NCBI GenBank assembly: GCA_937907715.1
Contig: CALERM010000171.1
Span: 1-6,310 of the forward strand
Origin: an uncultured Clostridia bacterium
GTDB taxonomy: Bacteria > Bacillota > Clostridia > Oscillospirales > Oscillospiraceae
DNA: 6,310 nt
Direction: 5' to 3'
Each line of letters begins with the position of its first letter. Position 1 is the first letter of the stretch. Below the pieces are notes generated by a model. It did no database searches. It worked only from the letters and a program-made list of their open reading frames with translations, and was not told where the DNA came from. The position numbers and the translations under genes are program-made. Shown here in pieces: positions 1 through 5,497 of this stretch.

Positions 1-1921
1 CGACCGGAATGAGCAGGTGCGGAATGCCGTTGTAAATGCCAAGCTCGACCATTTTGGGGTCGACCATGATGAGCTTGACCTCTTCGGGCTTCGCCTTATA
101 CAGAAGCGAGATAATAAGAGAATTCATGCACACCGACTTACCCGAGCCGGTTGTACCGGCAATGAGAAGGTGCGGCAGCTTTCCGATATCGCCGATGATG
201 CGGTTGCCGCCGATGTCCTTGCCGACGGCAAACGACACCTTGGACTTGCTCTTCACAAATTCCGGCGAGTCAATGACGTCTCGCGCCAATACCGTAGACA
301 CCACCCGGTTCGGCACCTCGATGCCGACGACGGAAATCTTTTCCGGAATTGCCGCAATGCGGACGCCCGACGCGCCCAGCGCCAGCGCGATATCGTTTGC
401 CAGATTGGTCACCTTCGACAGCTTCACGCCCCGGTCCAGCTCCAGCTCATAGCGCGTGATGGACGGTCCGCGCGTGACGTTGATGATTGTCGCCTTGATG
501 CCGAAGGATTTGAGCGTATCGCCCAGCCGCTCGGCATTCTGGCGCATTTCCTCGGTGCCGTCGTGCGTCTGCCCGGAGCCTTCCTTCAGCAGCTCCACGG
601 GCGGATATTGATACGCCGGAGGCTCGGGCGCACTGGCAATTTCCTGCGCGATGGCGGCGGCTTCCAAATGCACGTCTTCCTTTTTGATTTTCTCCTCCGG
701 CTCAGAAGCCAGCACGGTTTTTGCTTCTGCCGGCGCAGACGGCTTGCCGCTTCCGACAACCGGCGCAGGAGAAACCGGCGCGGGCGCGCACGGATGCGGC
801 GTATAGGCACCGCGCTCCGCTTCGGAAACCGGCTCCTGCTGCGGCTGCTCCGGTTCGATATACAGTTCCTCGCGCGGCTGATTCGGCACGACAAGCGGCA
901 TCGAATCGTGCCGCAGCTCGTCGAGATTCAACGGCGGCAGCTGCTTCGGAAGCGGCTCCTGCCGCTGCATATTCTGCTCCTGCGCCTGCTGCACAGGCTC
1001 TCCTCTTGCCGGTCGCTCGGCGAGGATGTCGGGTCCGAGGTCCGCTTCCGCAGGCTTTTCTACCCGCTTTTGCAGCGCGCGGCGGCTTTCCTCCACGAAC
1101 ACGTCCGGACGCATGGGCGCTTTGCCCCGCCTGGGCTTTTCCCCGGACACCGGAAGCGGCGGCTCGTCCACCGGAAGATCAAACTCGGACGCCTTCGCGC
1201 GGCGGCGCTCCTGCTCCTGCTGCACATGCTCGATGTGCCGCGTTGCAACATGGTTGACAATGCGCTCGGCAGGGTCCGGGTGTTCCAGCTTCGGCTCGTC
1301 GTATTCCGCTCTGGGCCGGTTTTTGATTGCGGTGATAATTCCGCGCACCGTCATATTCAGGCTCGTGATCAGCTCCAGCGCCAGCGCGGCAAGCAGCACA
1401 ATCACAGCGCCTGCTCTGCTGATAATCAGCTCCAGCGTCTGCGCAAGAAGCCCCGCGACGACGCCCGCGCAGCTGCCGTCCAACCCGCCGTCCCAGAGGT
1501 CCGCCAGCATGGAGACAGACCAGTCCGCGCCCTCCTGCCCGCCGACAAGCTGCACCAGCGCGCCGATGGTCACGGCAAGCAGCAAGCCGCATGTCACGCG
1601 CAGCGCGACGGGTCTTCCGTCATGCAGCAGCAGAATCAGAAAGCCCATCACGAACGAAAACGGCAGTATGTAAAGTCCCGCGCCGATGAGTCCCCGGAAC
1701 AGGGAAATCAGCAGCGACAAAAGCGCCCCCTGAATGCCGAGGCAGCCCAGCGTCGTACACAGCGCCAGCACCAGGCAGACTCCCGCACCGACCTCGCGCC
1801 GGACCGGCTTGCGGGTATTCGCCTTTGCGCGGGAGCTTTTTGACGTGCCTTTCCGGCTGCCGGAGGACTTCCCGGTCGTCTTGCCGCCGGAGGCACGTTT
1901 TTTTGTCTGCTTTTCCGCCAT
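1..1921 (-). CDS. ftsK: DNA translocase FtsK/SpoIIIE, C-terminal part beyond window
   Basis: Membrane-anchored, ATP-driven DNA pump that moves chromosomal DNA through the closing division or sporulation septum. The reading frame is open from the ATG at 1921 to the window edge (640 codons), so the rest of the motor and the gamma (DNA-reading) domain lie outside. A basic Lys/Arg/Ser-rich N-terminus (1-43) is followed by about four hydrophobic segments (roughly 45-63, 77-99, 104-124, 168-188). Next comes a long Pro/Gln/Glu/Ala-rich linker (about 200-455). The motor begins near 458 with a region resembling the FtsK alpha domain. Walker A GTTGSGKS is at residues 589-596 (nt 134-157), and a Walker B-like LIMVDPK has its Asp at 621. 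Start choice: AAAGGA lies 9 nt upstream. The gene follows uppP after only 14 nt. Walker A sits about 120 residues later than in B. subtilis SpoIIIE, because of the long linker. FtsK and SpoIIIE cannot be separated from this fragment. Confidence 0.96.
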   Translation of the reverse strand, partial: MAEKQTKKRASGGKTTGKSSGSRKGTSKSSRAKANTRKPVRREVGAGVCLVLALCTTLGCLGIQGALLSLLISLFRGLIGAGLYILPFSFVMGFLILLLHDGRPVALRVTCGLLLAVTIGALVQLVGGQEGADWSVSMLADLWDGGLDGSCAGVVAGLLAQTLELIISRAGAVIVLLAALALELITSLNMTVRGIITAIKNRPRAEYDEPKLEHPDPAERIVNHVATRHIEHVQQEQERRRAKASEFDLPVDEPPLPVSGEKPRRGKAPMRPDVFVEESRRALQKRVEKPAEADLGPDILAERPARGEPVQQAQEQNMQRQEPLPKQLPPLNLDELRHDSMPLVVPNQPREELYIEPEQPQQEPVSEAERGAYTPHPCAPAPVSPAPVVGSGKPSAPAEAKTVLASEPEEKIKKEDVHLEAAAIAQEIASAPEPPAYQYPPVELLKEGSGQTHDGTEEMRQNAERLGDTLKSFGIKATIINVTRGPSITRYELELDRGVKLSKVTNLANDIALALGASGVRIAAIPEKISVVGIEVPNRVVSTVLARDVIDSPEFVKSKSKVSFAVGKDIGGNRIIGDIGKLPHLLIAGTTGSGKSVCMNSLIISLLYKAKPEEVKLIMVDPKMVELGIYNGIPHLLIPV

Positions 1922-1930
1922 AAGGCTCCG

Positions 1931-1937
1931 TCCTTTC
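1931..1937 (-). promoter_or_regulatory. Ribosome binding site of ftsK overlapping the uppP stop codon
   Basis: On the minus strand the bases read GAAAGGA, 9 nt before the ftsK ATG. The last two bases of the uppP TGA (1936-1938) are also the first two of this site, so terminating ribosomes arrive on it. This suggests translational coupling of uppP and ftsK; the coupling is inferred from layout. Confidence 0.75.
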
Positions 1938-2766
1938 AGGAAATCAGGGACAGCAGCAGCGTCACAAGCCCCGCGCCCCAGCAATAATAACAGAATCCGC
2001 CGAATTTTCCGCGCTGGACAATCAGCCGCAGAAAATAGATGGCAAAGTAGCCCGACACAAATGCGCAGGCGACGCCTACCAGATACATCGGCACATAGCT
2101 CCACTCCACGCCGGTCGAGAACGCCTTGATGATCGACAGCAGATTTGCGCCGACGACGGCGGGAATGGACAGTAAAAACGAAAATTTCACGGCAAAGCTC
2201 CGCTCAAAGCCGCGCAGCATCCCGGCGCTGATCGTGGTCCCCGAGCGCGACAGCCCCGGCACCACCGCAACTGCCTGCGCCAGACCCACGACAATCGCGT
2301 CCGCGAAAGTCGAGCTGCGCTCGTCCTTGTTGCCGTGTCCCATGCGGTCGGCGGCAAACAGCAAAAAGCCCGTCATGACAAACGCGAAGCCGATAAAGAA
2401 CGTGTTCTGATACAGGCTCTCGACAACGTTTGATAAAAACGCCGCCGGAATCAGCGGAAGCGTCGCCAGAATCAGAAAGCTGATCAGCCGCCGCTCGCGC
2501 CGGTTGGGCTTCAAGCCGTGCGGCGTTCTGCGCAGATGCAGCATCCGCAGAAATTCCGTGGCGACCTCGCGCACATCCTTCCAGAACGCAAGAATGACCG
2601 CCGCCAGCGTCCCCAGATGCAGCAGCACATCAAAGAGCATATGGTTTTCCATGTCGCCGATGGCGAAGAAATTCTGCAGCACCGCCAGATGCCCGGAGCT
2701 GGAAATCGGCAGAAACTCCGCCAATCCCTGCACCAGCCCCAGCAAAACCGCGTTCCAATAGGTCAT
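1936..2766 (-). CDS. uppP: Undecaprenyl-diphosphatase UppP (BacA family)
   Basis: Integral membrane enzyme that dephosphorylates undecaprenyl diphosphate to the monophosphate, recycling the lipid carrier for peptidoglycan and other wall polymers; the family is linked to bacitracin resistance. The 276-residue protein matches the family length. It carries the first signature QGLAEFLPISSSGH at residues 13-26 (Gln13/Glu17, Ser-rich loop, His26). The second, PGLSRSGTT, is at 170-178, with the expected catalytic Arg174. The rest is mostly hydrophobic helices, with a short charged loop at about 80-93. Start: an in-frame TTG at 2772 would give two more residues, but GGAGGA directly abuts it. The ATG at 2766 lies 6 nt beyond that site and is preferred. 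The gene sits between tepA (92 nt upstream) and ftsK (14 nt downstream), all on one strand. Confidence 0.97.
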   Translation of the reverse strand: MTYWNAVLLGLVQGLAEFLPISSSGHLAVLQNFFAIGDMENHMLFDVLLHLGTLAAVILAFWKDVREVATEFLRMLHLRRTPHGLKPNRRERRLISFLILATLPLIPAAFLSNVVESLYQNTFFIGFAFVMTGFLLFAADRMGHGNKDERSSTFADAIVVGLAQAVAVVPGLSRSGTTISAGMLRGFERSFAVKFSFLLSIPAVVGANLLSIIKAFSTGVEWSYVPMYLVGVACAFVSGYFAIYFLRLIVQRGKFGGFCYYCWGAGLVTLLLSLIS

Positions 2767-2772
2767 AGACAA

Positions 2773-2778
2773 TCCTCC
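2773..2778 (-). promoter_or_regulatory. Ribosome binding site that decides the uppP start
   Basis: GGAGGA on the minus strand ends 6 nt before the ATG at 2766 and immediately adjoins the alternative TTG at 2772. The spacing supports the ATG. Confidence 0.8.
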
Positions 2779-2825
2779 GATTGATCCGGCGGCAGCGCGC
2801 CGCGTAAAATCTCATACTGATTTAT

Positions 2826-2834
2826 ATTATCACA
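2826..2834 (-). promoter_or_regulatory. Possible extended -10 promoter for uppP-ftsK
   Basis: In the 92-nt gap between tepA and uppP the minus strand reads TGTGATAAT. This is an extended -10 (TG, one base, then GATAAT, 5 of 6 matches to TATAAT). No convincing -35 lies 16-18 bp upstream, which is tolerable for extended -10 promoters. It would start transcription near 2819, about 50 nt before the uppP ATG. The gap is AT-rich against a GC-rich background. No terminator hairpin with a T-tract was seen after tepA, so read-through from upstream is also likely. Confidence 0.4.
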
Positions 2835-2858
2835 ACCGGAGGAATATTTCCATACTTT

Positions 2859-3572
2859 TTAGTTGTCGCTGTCTGCATCCGGACCGGTGCGTTTCTTTTT
2901 TTCCTGCGCAATCTGCGCATGCAGACAGGAAAGCGCGTCGGAAAGACCGCCCAGCTGGTCCATCAGCCCGGACTCGACCGCCTCCGCGCCATAAAGAACC
3001 GTTCCCACATCCGTCGCCATGTTCCCGGTCGCCATCATATAGCGTGCAAACTCCGCCCGGGAAATGCGGGAGTTTTCCGTCACGAAGTCGACGATGTGGT
3101 CCTGAATCTGATCAAAATAGTGATACGTCTGCGGCGCGCCGACCACCAGCCCCGTCATGCGCACGGGGTGAACGGTCATGCTCGCGCGCGGCGCGATCAT
3201 CGCCCGCTTTGCAGACACCGCCAGCGGAATGCCGATCGAATGTCCGCCGCCAAGGACCAGCGACACCGTGGGCTTCTTCATCCCGGCAATCAGCTCGGCA
3301 ATCGCAAGCCCCGCCTCAATGTCGCCGCCGACCGTGTTCAAAAGCAGCAGCAGCCCGTCAATCTCCTCCGACTCCTCCACTGCCGCCAGCAGCGGAATGA
3401 CATGCTCATACTTCGTCGTCTTCACCGTCTCGGGCAGAACCTGATGCCCCTCGATCTGTCCGATGATCGTAAGCGTATAAATATTGCCCCGGCTCGATTT
3501 TGTCGTGCTTGCGCCCAGCTCCAGAAGCTCCTGCGTCTGCGCGGTGCGCGCCTGCTGCTTTTGCTCTTCCAT
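2859..3572 (-). CDS. tepA: ClpP-fold translocation-enhancing protein TepA
   Basis: Cytoplasmic serine-hydrolase-like protein of the ClpP/SppA crotonase-like fold, related to B. subtilis TepA (YmfB), which was described as aiding protein secretion; its substrates are not well known. The 237-residue protein has a short Gln/Glu-rich lead. The core includes NTVGGDIEAGLAIAELI (79-95), then SLVLGGGHSIGIPLAVS (104-120) with the candidate nucleophile Ser112. Next comes MTVHPVRMTGLVVGAPQT (132-149) with candidate His135. Asp188 fits the third triad position by alignment to ClpP from memory. A Lys-rich, acidic-ended tail follows. The start has AGGAGG 7 nt before the ATG; the stop is TAA at 2859-2861. 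It lies 51 nt after the YbaK/EbsC gene and upstream of uppP and ftsK. In B. subtilis tepA also lies just upstream of spoIIIE, which supports the call. Confidence 0.92.
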   Translation of the reverse strand: MEEQKQQARTAQTQELLELGASTTKSSRGNIYTLTIIGQIEGHQVLPETVKTTKYEHVIPLLAAVEESEEIDGLLLLLNTVGGDIEAGLAIAELIAGMKKPTVSLVLGGGHSIGIPLAVSAKRAMIAPRASMTVHPVRMTGLVVGAPQTYHYFDQIQDHIVDFVTENSRISRAEFARYMMATGNMATDVGTVLYGAEAVESGLMDQLGGLSDALSCLHAQIAQEKKKRTGPDADSDN

Positions 3573-3623
3573 GTGCCTGCCTCCTACAGTTTTTGGAAGC
3601 AGTATGCCCGAAAATGGGATTTT

Positions 3624-4109
3624 TTATCCTTCCGCGTCGGTTCGCCAGTCCTTGCACACGTCGACCCAGCCGTCGGACTTCGAATACTGCTCCAGCTCCG
3701 GAATCGTCAGCTCGATGGCGCTGTTTGCGCTGCCGGCGGCGGGGAAAACAGTCTCAAAGCGCTGGAGCGATTCGTCCAGGTAAACCTTCACGCCCTCCTT
3801 GACCGCGAACGGACACACGCCGCCCACCGCGTGCCCGATGTATTCCGGCACATCGTCGTGCGCGAGCATCTTCGCCTTCACGCCGAAGCGGTCTTTATAC
3901 TTCTTATTATCCACGCGCGCGTCGCCCGCGGCGACAATCAGGATGCAGCTATCTCCCACGAGGAACGACAGCGTCTTTGCAATGCGCTTTGGCTCCACGC
4001 CGGCCGCCTGCGCCGCCAGCTCCACGGTCGCGCTCGATACCTCAAATTCCAGCACGCGCTGCTCCATCCCGAACTGCGCAAAATATGCCTTTACCTTTTC
4101 AATCGACAT
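3624..4109 (-). CDS. YbaK/EbsC-family aminoacyl-tRNA deacylase-like protein
   Basis: Member of the YbaK/prolyl-tRNA synthetase-associated editing-domain superfamily, whose characterised members hydrolyse wrongly charged aminoacyl-tRNA in trans. The exact tRNA and amino acid cannot be told here. The 161-residue protein matches single-domain members. The conserved lysine motif is RIAKTLSFLV (42-51, Lys45). The glycine-rich pocket motif is GHAVGGVCPFAV (92-103), and GSANSAIEL is at 126-134. Start: the ATG at 4109 has AAAGGAG about 8 nt upstream. The frame stays open upstream to 4571, but that part lies antisense to the divergent gene and is ignored. It is the first gene of the minus series and is served by a strong promoter in the divergent region. 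It belongs to a different subfamily from the YbaK encoded head-to-head with it. Confidence 0.9.
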   Translation of the reverse strand: MSIEKVKAYFAQFGMEQRVLEFEVSSATVELAAQAAGVEPKRIAKTLSFLVGDSCILIVAAGDARVDNKKYKDRFGVKAKMLAHDDVPEYIGHAVGGVCPFAVKEGVKVYLDESLQRFETVFPAAGSANSAIELTIPELEQYSKSDGWVDVCKDWRTDAEG

Positions 4110-4139
4110 CACGCCATCTCCTTTCGTTTGCAGAATGGT

Positions 4140-4168
4140 ATTATAGCAGATTTGCATACGTCTTGCAA
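4140..4168 (-). promoter_or_regulatory. Sigma-A-type promoter of the minus-strand YbaK/EbsC gene
   Basis: The minus strand has a perfect TATAAT at 4145-4140. Exactly 17 bp upstream is TTGCAA at 4168-4163 (4 of 6 matches to TTGACA). Transcription would begin near 4133, leaving a leader of about 24 nt with AAAGGAG before the ATG at 4109. The -35 hexamer is the same six base pairs used by the plus-strand promoter. Confidence 0.8.
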
Positions 4169-4191
4169 GTTTGCGCACAATCGGGTATAAT
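4163..4191 (+). promoter_or_regulatory. Sigma-A-type promoter of the ybaK-TSCPD-ridA operon
   Basis: TTGCAA at 4163-4168, a 17-bp spacer, then a perfect TATAAT at 4186-4191. Transcription would start near 4198, giving a leader of about 44 nt with GGAGG 7 nt before the ATG at 4242. The -35 hexamer is self-complementary and shared with the divergent promoter. Confidence 0.82.
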
Positions 4192-4241
4192 GATGTCGCG
4201 CGGGCGAAACCGCGAAAATTGCGCCGATTGGAGGCGAAGGC

Positions 4242-4712
4242 ATGAACAAAACGAATGTGATGCGTCTTCTGGACGCGGCAAAGATTTCCTATCGCGCGAA
4301 GGAATATGCGTACGACGAAAACGACCTGAGCGGTCTTCACGCCGCAGAGGGCATTGGCGAGCCCCCCGAGCAGATTTTCAAGACGCTCGTCGCGCGGGGC
4401 GAAAAGCAGGGCTATCTCGTCTTCTGCATTCCGGTCTGCTGCGAGCTGGACCTCAAAAAAGCGGCAAAGGCGGCGAAGGACAAGAAGGTCGAGCTGATTG
4501 CGGTCCGCGAGCTTCTGCCGCTCACGGGCTATATCCGCGGCGGATGCAGCCCCATCGGGATGAAGAAGCACTTCCCCACGTTCATCGACGAGACGGCGAT
4601 TTTATACGATGAGATCGGCGTTTCCGCCGGGCAGCGCGGGGCGCAGGTGCTTGTAAGCCCGGACGCGCTTTGTGAATATGTCGGCGCAGAATTCTGCGAC
4701 CTGACGGTATAG
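4242..4712 (+). CDS. ybaK: Cys-tRNA(Pro) deacylase YbaK
   Basis: Cytoplasmic trans-editing enzyme. The YbaK family removes cysteine mis-loaded onto tRNA(Pro) by prolyl-tRNA synthetase, using tRNA-substrate chemistry rather than a classical catalytic triad. The 156-residue protein is close to the usual length of about 158. Its N-terminus (MNKTNVMRLLDAAKI) is typical of the family. The essential lysine motif is QIFKTLVARG (44-53, Lys47), and the hallmark pocket motif GYIRGGCSPIGMKK is at 96-109. Start: the ATG at 4242 with GGAGG 7 nt upstream. It is the first gene of a plus-strand operon; the TSCPD gene follows after 14 nt and ridA after that. A second YbaK-superfamily gene lies divergently upstream. 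Confidence 0.94.
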   Translation: MNKTNVMRLLDAAKISYRAKEYAYDENDLSGLHAAEGIGEPPEQIFKTLVARGEKQGYLVFCIPVCCELDLKKAAKAAKDKKVELIAVRELLPLTGYIRGGCSPIGMKKHFPTFIDETAILYDEIGVSAGQRGAQVLVSPDALCEYVGAEFCDLTV

Positions 4713-4726
4713 AAAGGAACAACACC

Positions 4727-4987
4727 ATGCATTACGAATATCAGACCAAGGGCACCTGCTCGAGCCGGATTCTGTTTGACATCGAAGACGGCAAGCTCAG
4801 GAACGTGGAGTACATCGGCGGCTGCAACGGCAACTTGCAGGGCATCGGCAGGCTGGTCGAGGGCATGCCGGTCGACGAGGTCATCTCCCGCCTGCGCGGC
4901 ATCCGCTGCGGCTACAAGCCCACGTCCTGTCCCGACCAGCTGGCGACTGCTCTGGAGCAGGCAAAGGCGAAAGCCGCGAAAGCGTAA
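4727..4987 (+). CDS. TSCPD domain protein, TIGR03905-like, function unknown
   Basis: Small 86-residue protein of unknown function containing the literal TSCPD motif (66-70) that names the domain, also found at the C-terminus of some B12-dependent ribonucleotide reductases. Four cysteines stand at the conserved-looking positions 11 (TKGTCSSRI), 33 (YIGGCNGNL), 61 (GIRCGYK) and 68 (TSCPD), suggesting a metal or redox site, though this is inference. The C-terminal 15 residues are Ala/Lys-rich and probably helical. Start: the ATG at 4727 with AAAGGA 8 nt upstream. It lies 14 nt after ybaK and 24 nt before ridA, so it is almost certainly co-transcribed with both. Its size and sequence match the stand-alone TIGR03905 group common in Clostridia. 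Confidence 0.9.
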   Translation: MHYEYQTKGTCSSRILFDIEDGKLRNVEYIGGCNGNLQGIGRLVEGMPVDEVISRLRGIRCGYKPTSCPDQLATALEQAKAKAAKA

Positions 4988-5011
4988 GCTATCTTCAAGG
5001 AGGAATTTATC

Positions 5012-5389
5012 ATGAAGGAAATCATTGCAACCACCGGCGCGCCCGGCGCCATCGGCCCGTATTCTCAGGCGACGAAGGCAGGCTCTCTTGTGTTCGTCTC
5101 CGGTCAGCTGCCCATCGACCCGGCGACCGGCGTCATGCCCGAGGATATTTCCGCGCAGACGAAGCAGTCGCTCACCAACGGCAAGGCAATCGTCGAAGCC
5201 GCCGGCGGCACGATGGCAGACGTCGTGAAGACCACCGTCTTCCTTGCCGACATGAACGACTTTGCCGCCATGAACGCGGTCTATGCCGCGTTCTTCCCCG
5301 AAGGAGCCTGCCCGGCCCGTTCCGCGGTTCAGGTTGCGCGCCTGCCGAAGGACGCAAGGGTCGAGATTGAGCTGATCGCCAACATCTGA
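5012..5389 (+). CDS. ridA: RidA family enamine/imine deaminase
   Basis: Cytoplasmic RidA (YjgF/YER057c/UK114) protein. Characterised members hydrolyse 2-aminoacrylate and related 2-imino acids, made by PLP enzymes such as serine or threonine dehydratase, to 2-keto acids and ammonia, protecting PLP enzymes. The 125-residue protein has typical length for this trimer-forming family. Signatures: GAIGPYSQA (12-20, Tyr17), VFVSGQLPIDP (27-37), VVKTTVFLADMNDF (71-84) and CPARSAVQVARLPKDARVEI (100-119). The last holds the key Arg103, equivalent to E. coli Arg105; Glu120, just beyond it, completes the active-site set. The match to E. coli RidA is strong along the whole length. AGGAGG lies 8 nt before the ATG. 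It is the last gene of its operon, followed within 20 nt by an intrinsic terminator. Confidence 0.95.
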   Translation: MKEIIATTGAPGAIGPYSQATKAGSLVFVSGQLPIDPATGVMPEDISAQTKQSLTNGKAIVEAAGGTMADVVKTTVFLADMNDFAAMNAVYAAFFPEGACPARSAVQVARLPKDARVEIELIANI

Positions 5390-5404
5390 TTCCCCAGAAA
5401 CGCC

Positions 5405-5438
5405 AACCGCCGCCCGGAGTCTCCGGGCGGCGGTTTTT
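5405..5438 (+). terminator. Intrinsic terminator of the ybaK-TSCPD-ridA operon
   Basis: A 12-bp GC-rich stem (5407-5418 with 5422-5433) has a 3-nt GTC loop and is followed by TTTTT (5434-5438). Two A-T pairs can extend it at the base. It begins about 16 nt after the ridA stop codon. The opposite strand lacks a good T-tract, so it acts mainly on plus-strand transcription. Confidence 0.93.
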
Positions 5439-5454
5439 CCTGCCCCAGATGCGT

Positions 5455-5486
5455 AAAAAAGAACCTCCCCGTGGGGAGGTTCTTTT
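5455..5486 (-). terminator. Intrinsic terminator of the SLH-protein gene, possibly bidirectional
   Basis: The inverted repeat GAACCTCCC/GGGAGGTTC (5461-5469 with 5474-5482) has a tight 4-nt loop. It is flanked by six A at 5455-5460 and four T at 5483-5486. Read on the minus strand, the hairpin is followed by TTTTTT, 12 nt downstream of the SLH gene stop. On the plus strand it is followed by a T-rich run, so it may back up the ridA terminator. Confidence 0.88.
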
Positions 5487-5497
5487 CGTTTTGGGAA

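Noticed and set aside
17..1843. A 608-codon open frame on the plus strand
   Set aside because: It lies antisense to the ftsK gene, whose translation has recognisable membrane segments, Walker A and Walker B. The plus-strand product is Arg/His/Leu-rich with no domain, as expected from a GC-rich complement.
2767..2772. TTG at 2772 as start of uppP
   Set aside because: The ribosome binding site directly abuts it with no spacing, whereas the ATG at 2766 is 6 nt away.
2919..4190. A 423-codon open frame on the plus strand
   Set aside because: It runs antisense across tepA and the YbaK/EbsC gene and through the divergent promoter. The product is Arg/His-rich with no recognisable motif and the start has no clear binding site.
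4192..4241. Possible riboswitch or attenuator in the ybaK leader
   Set aside because: The leader is only about 44 nt, with at most a 4-bp hairpin and no terminator, so it is too short to support such a call.
4110..4571. Upstream extension of the minus-strand YbaK/EbsC frame to an ATG at 4571
   Set aside because: The extra 154 residues are antisense to ybaK and cross a promoter pair. The ATG at 4109 has a good ribosome binding site and matches the family's N-terminus.
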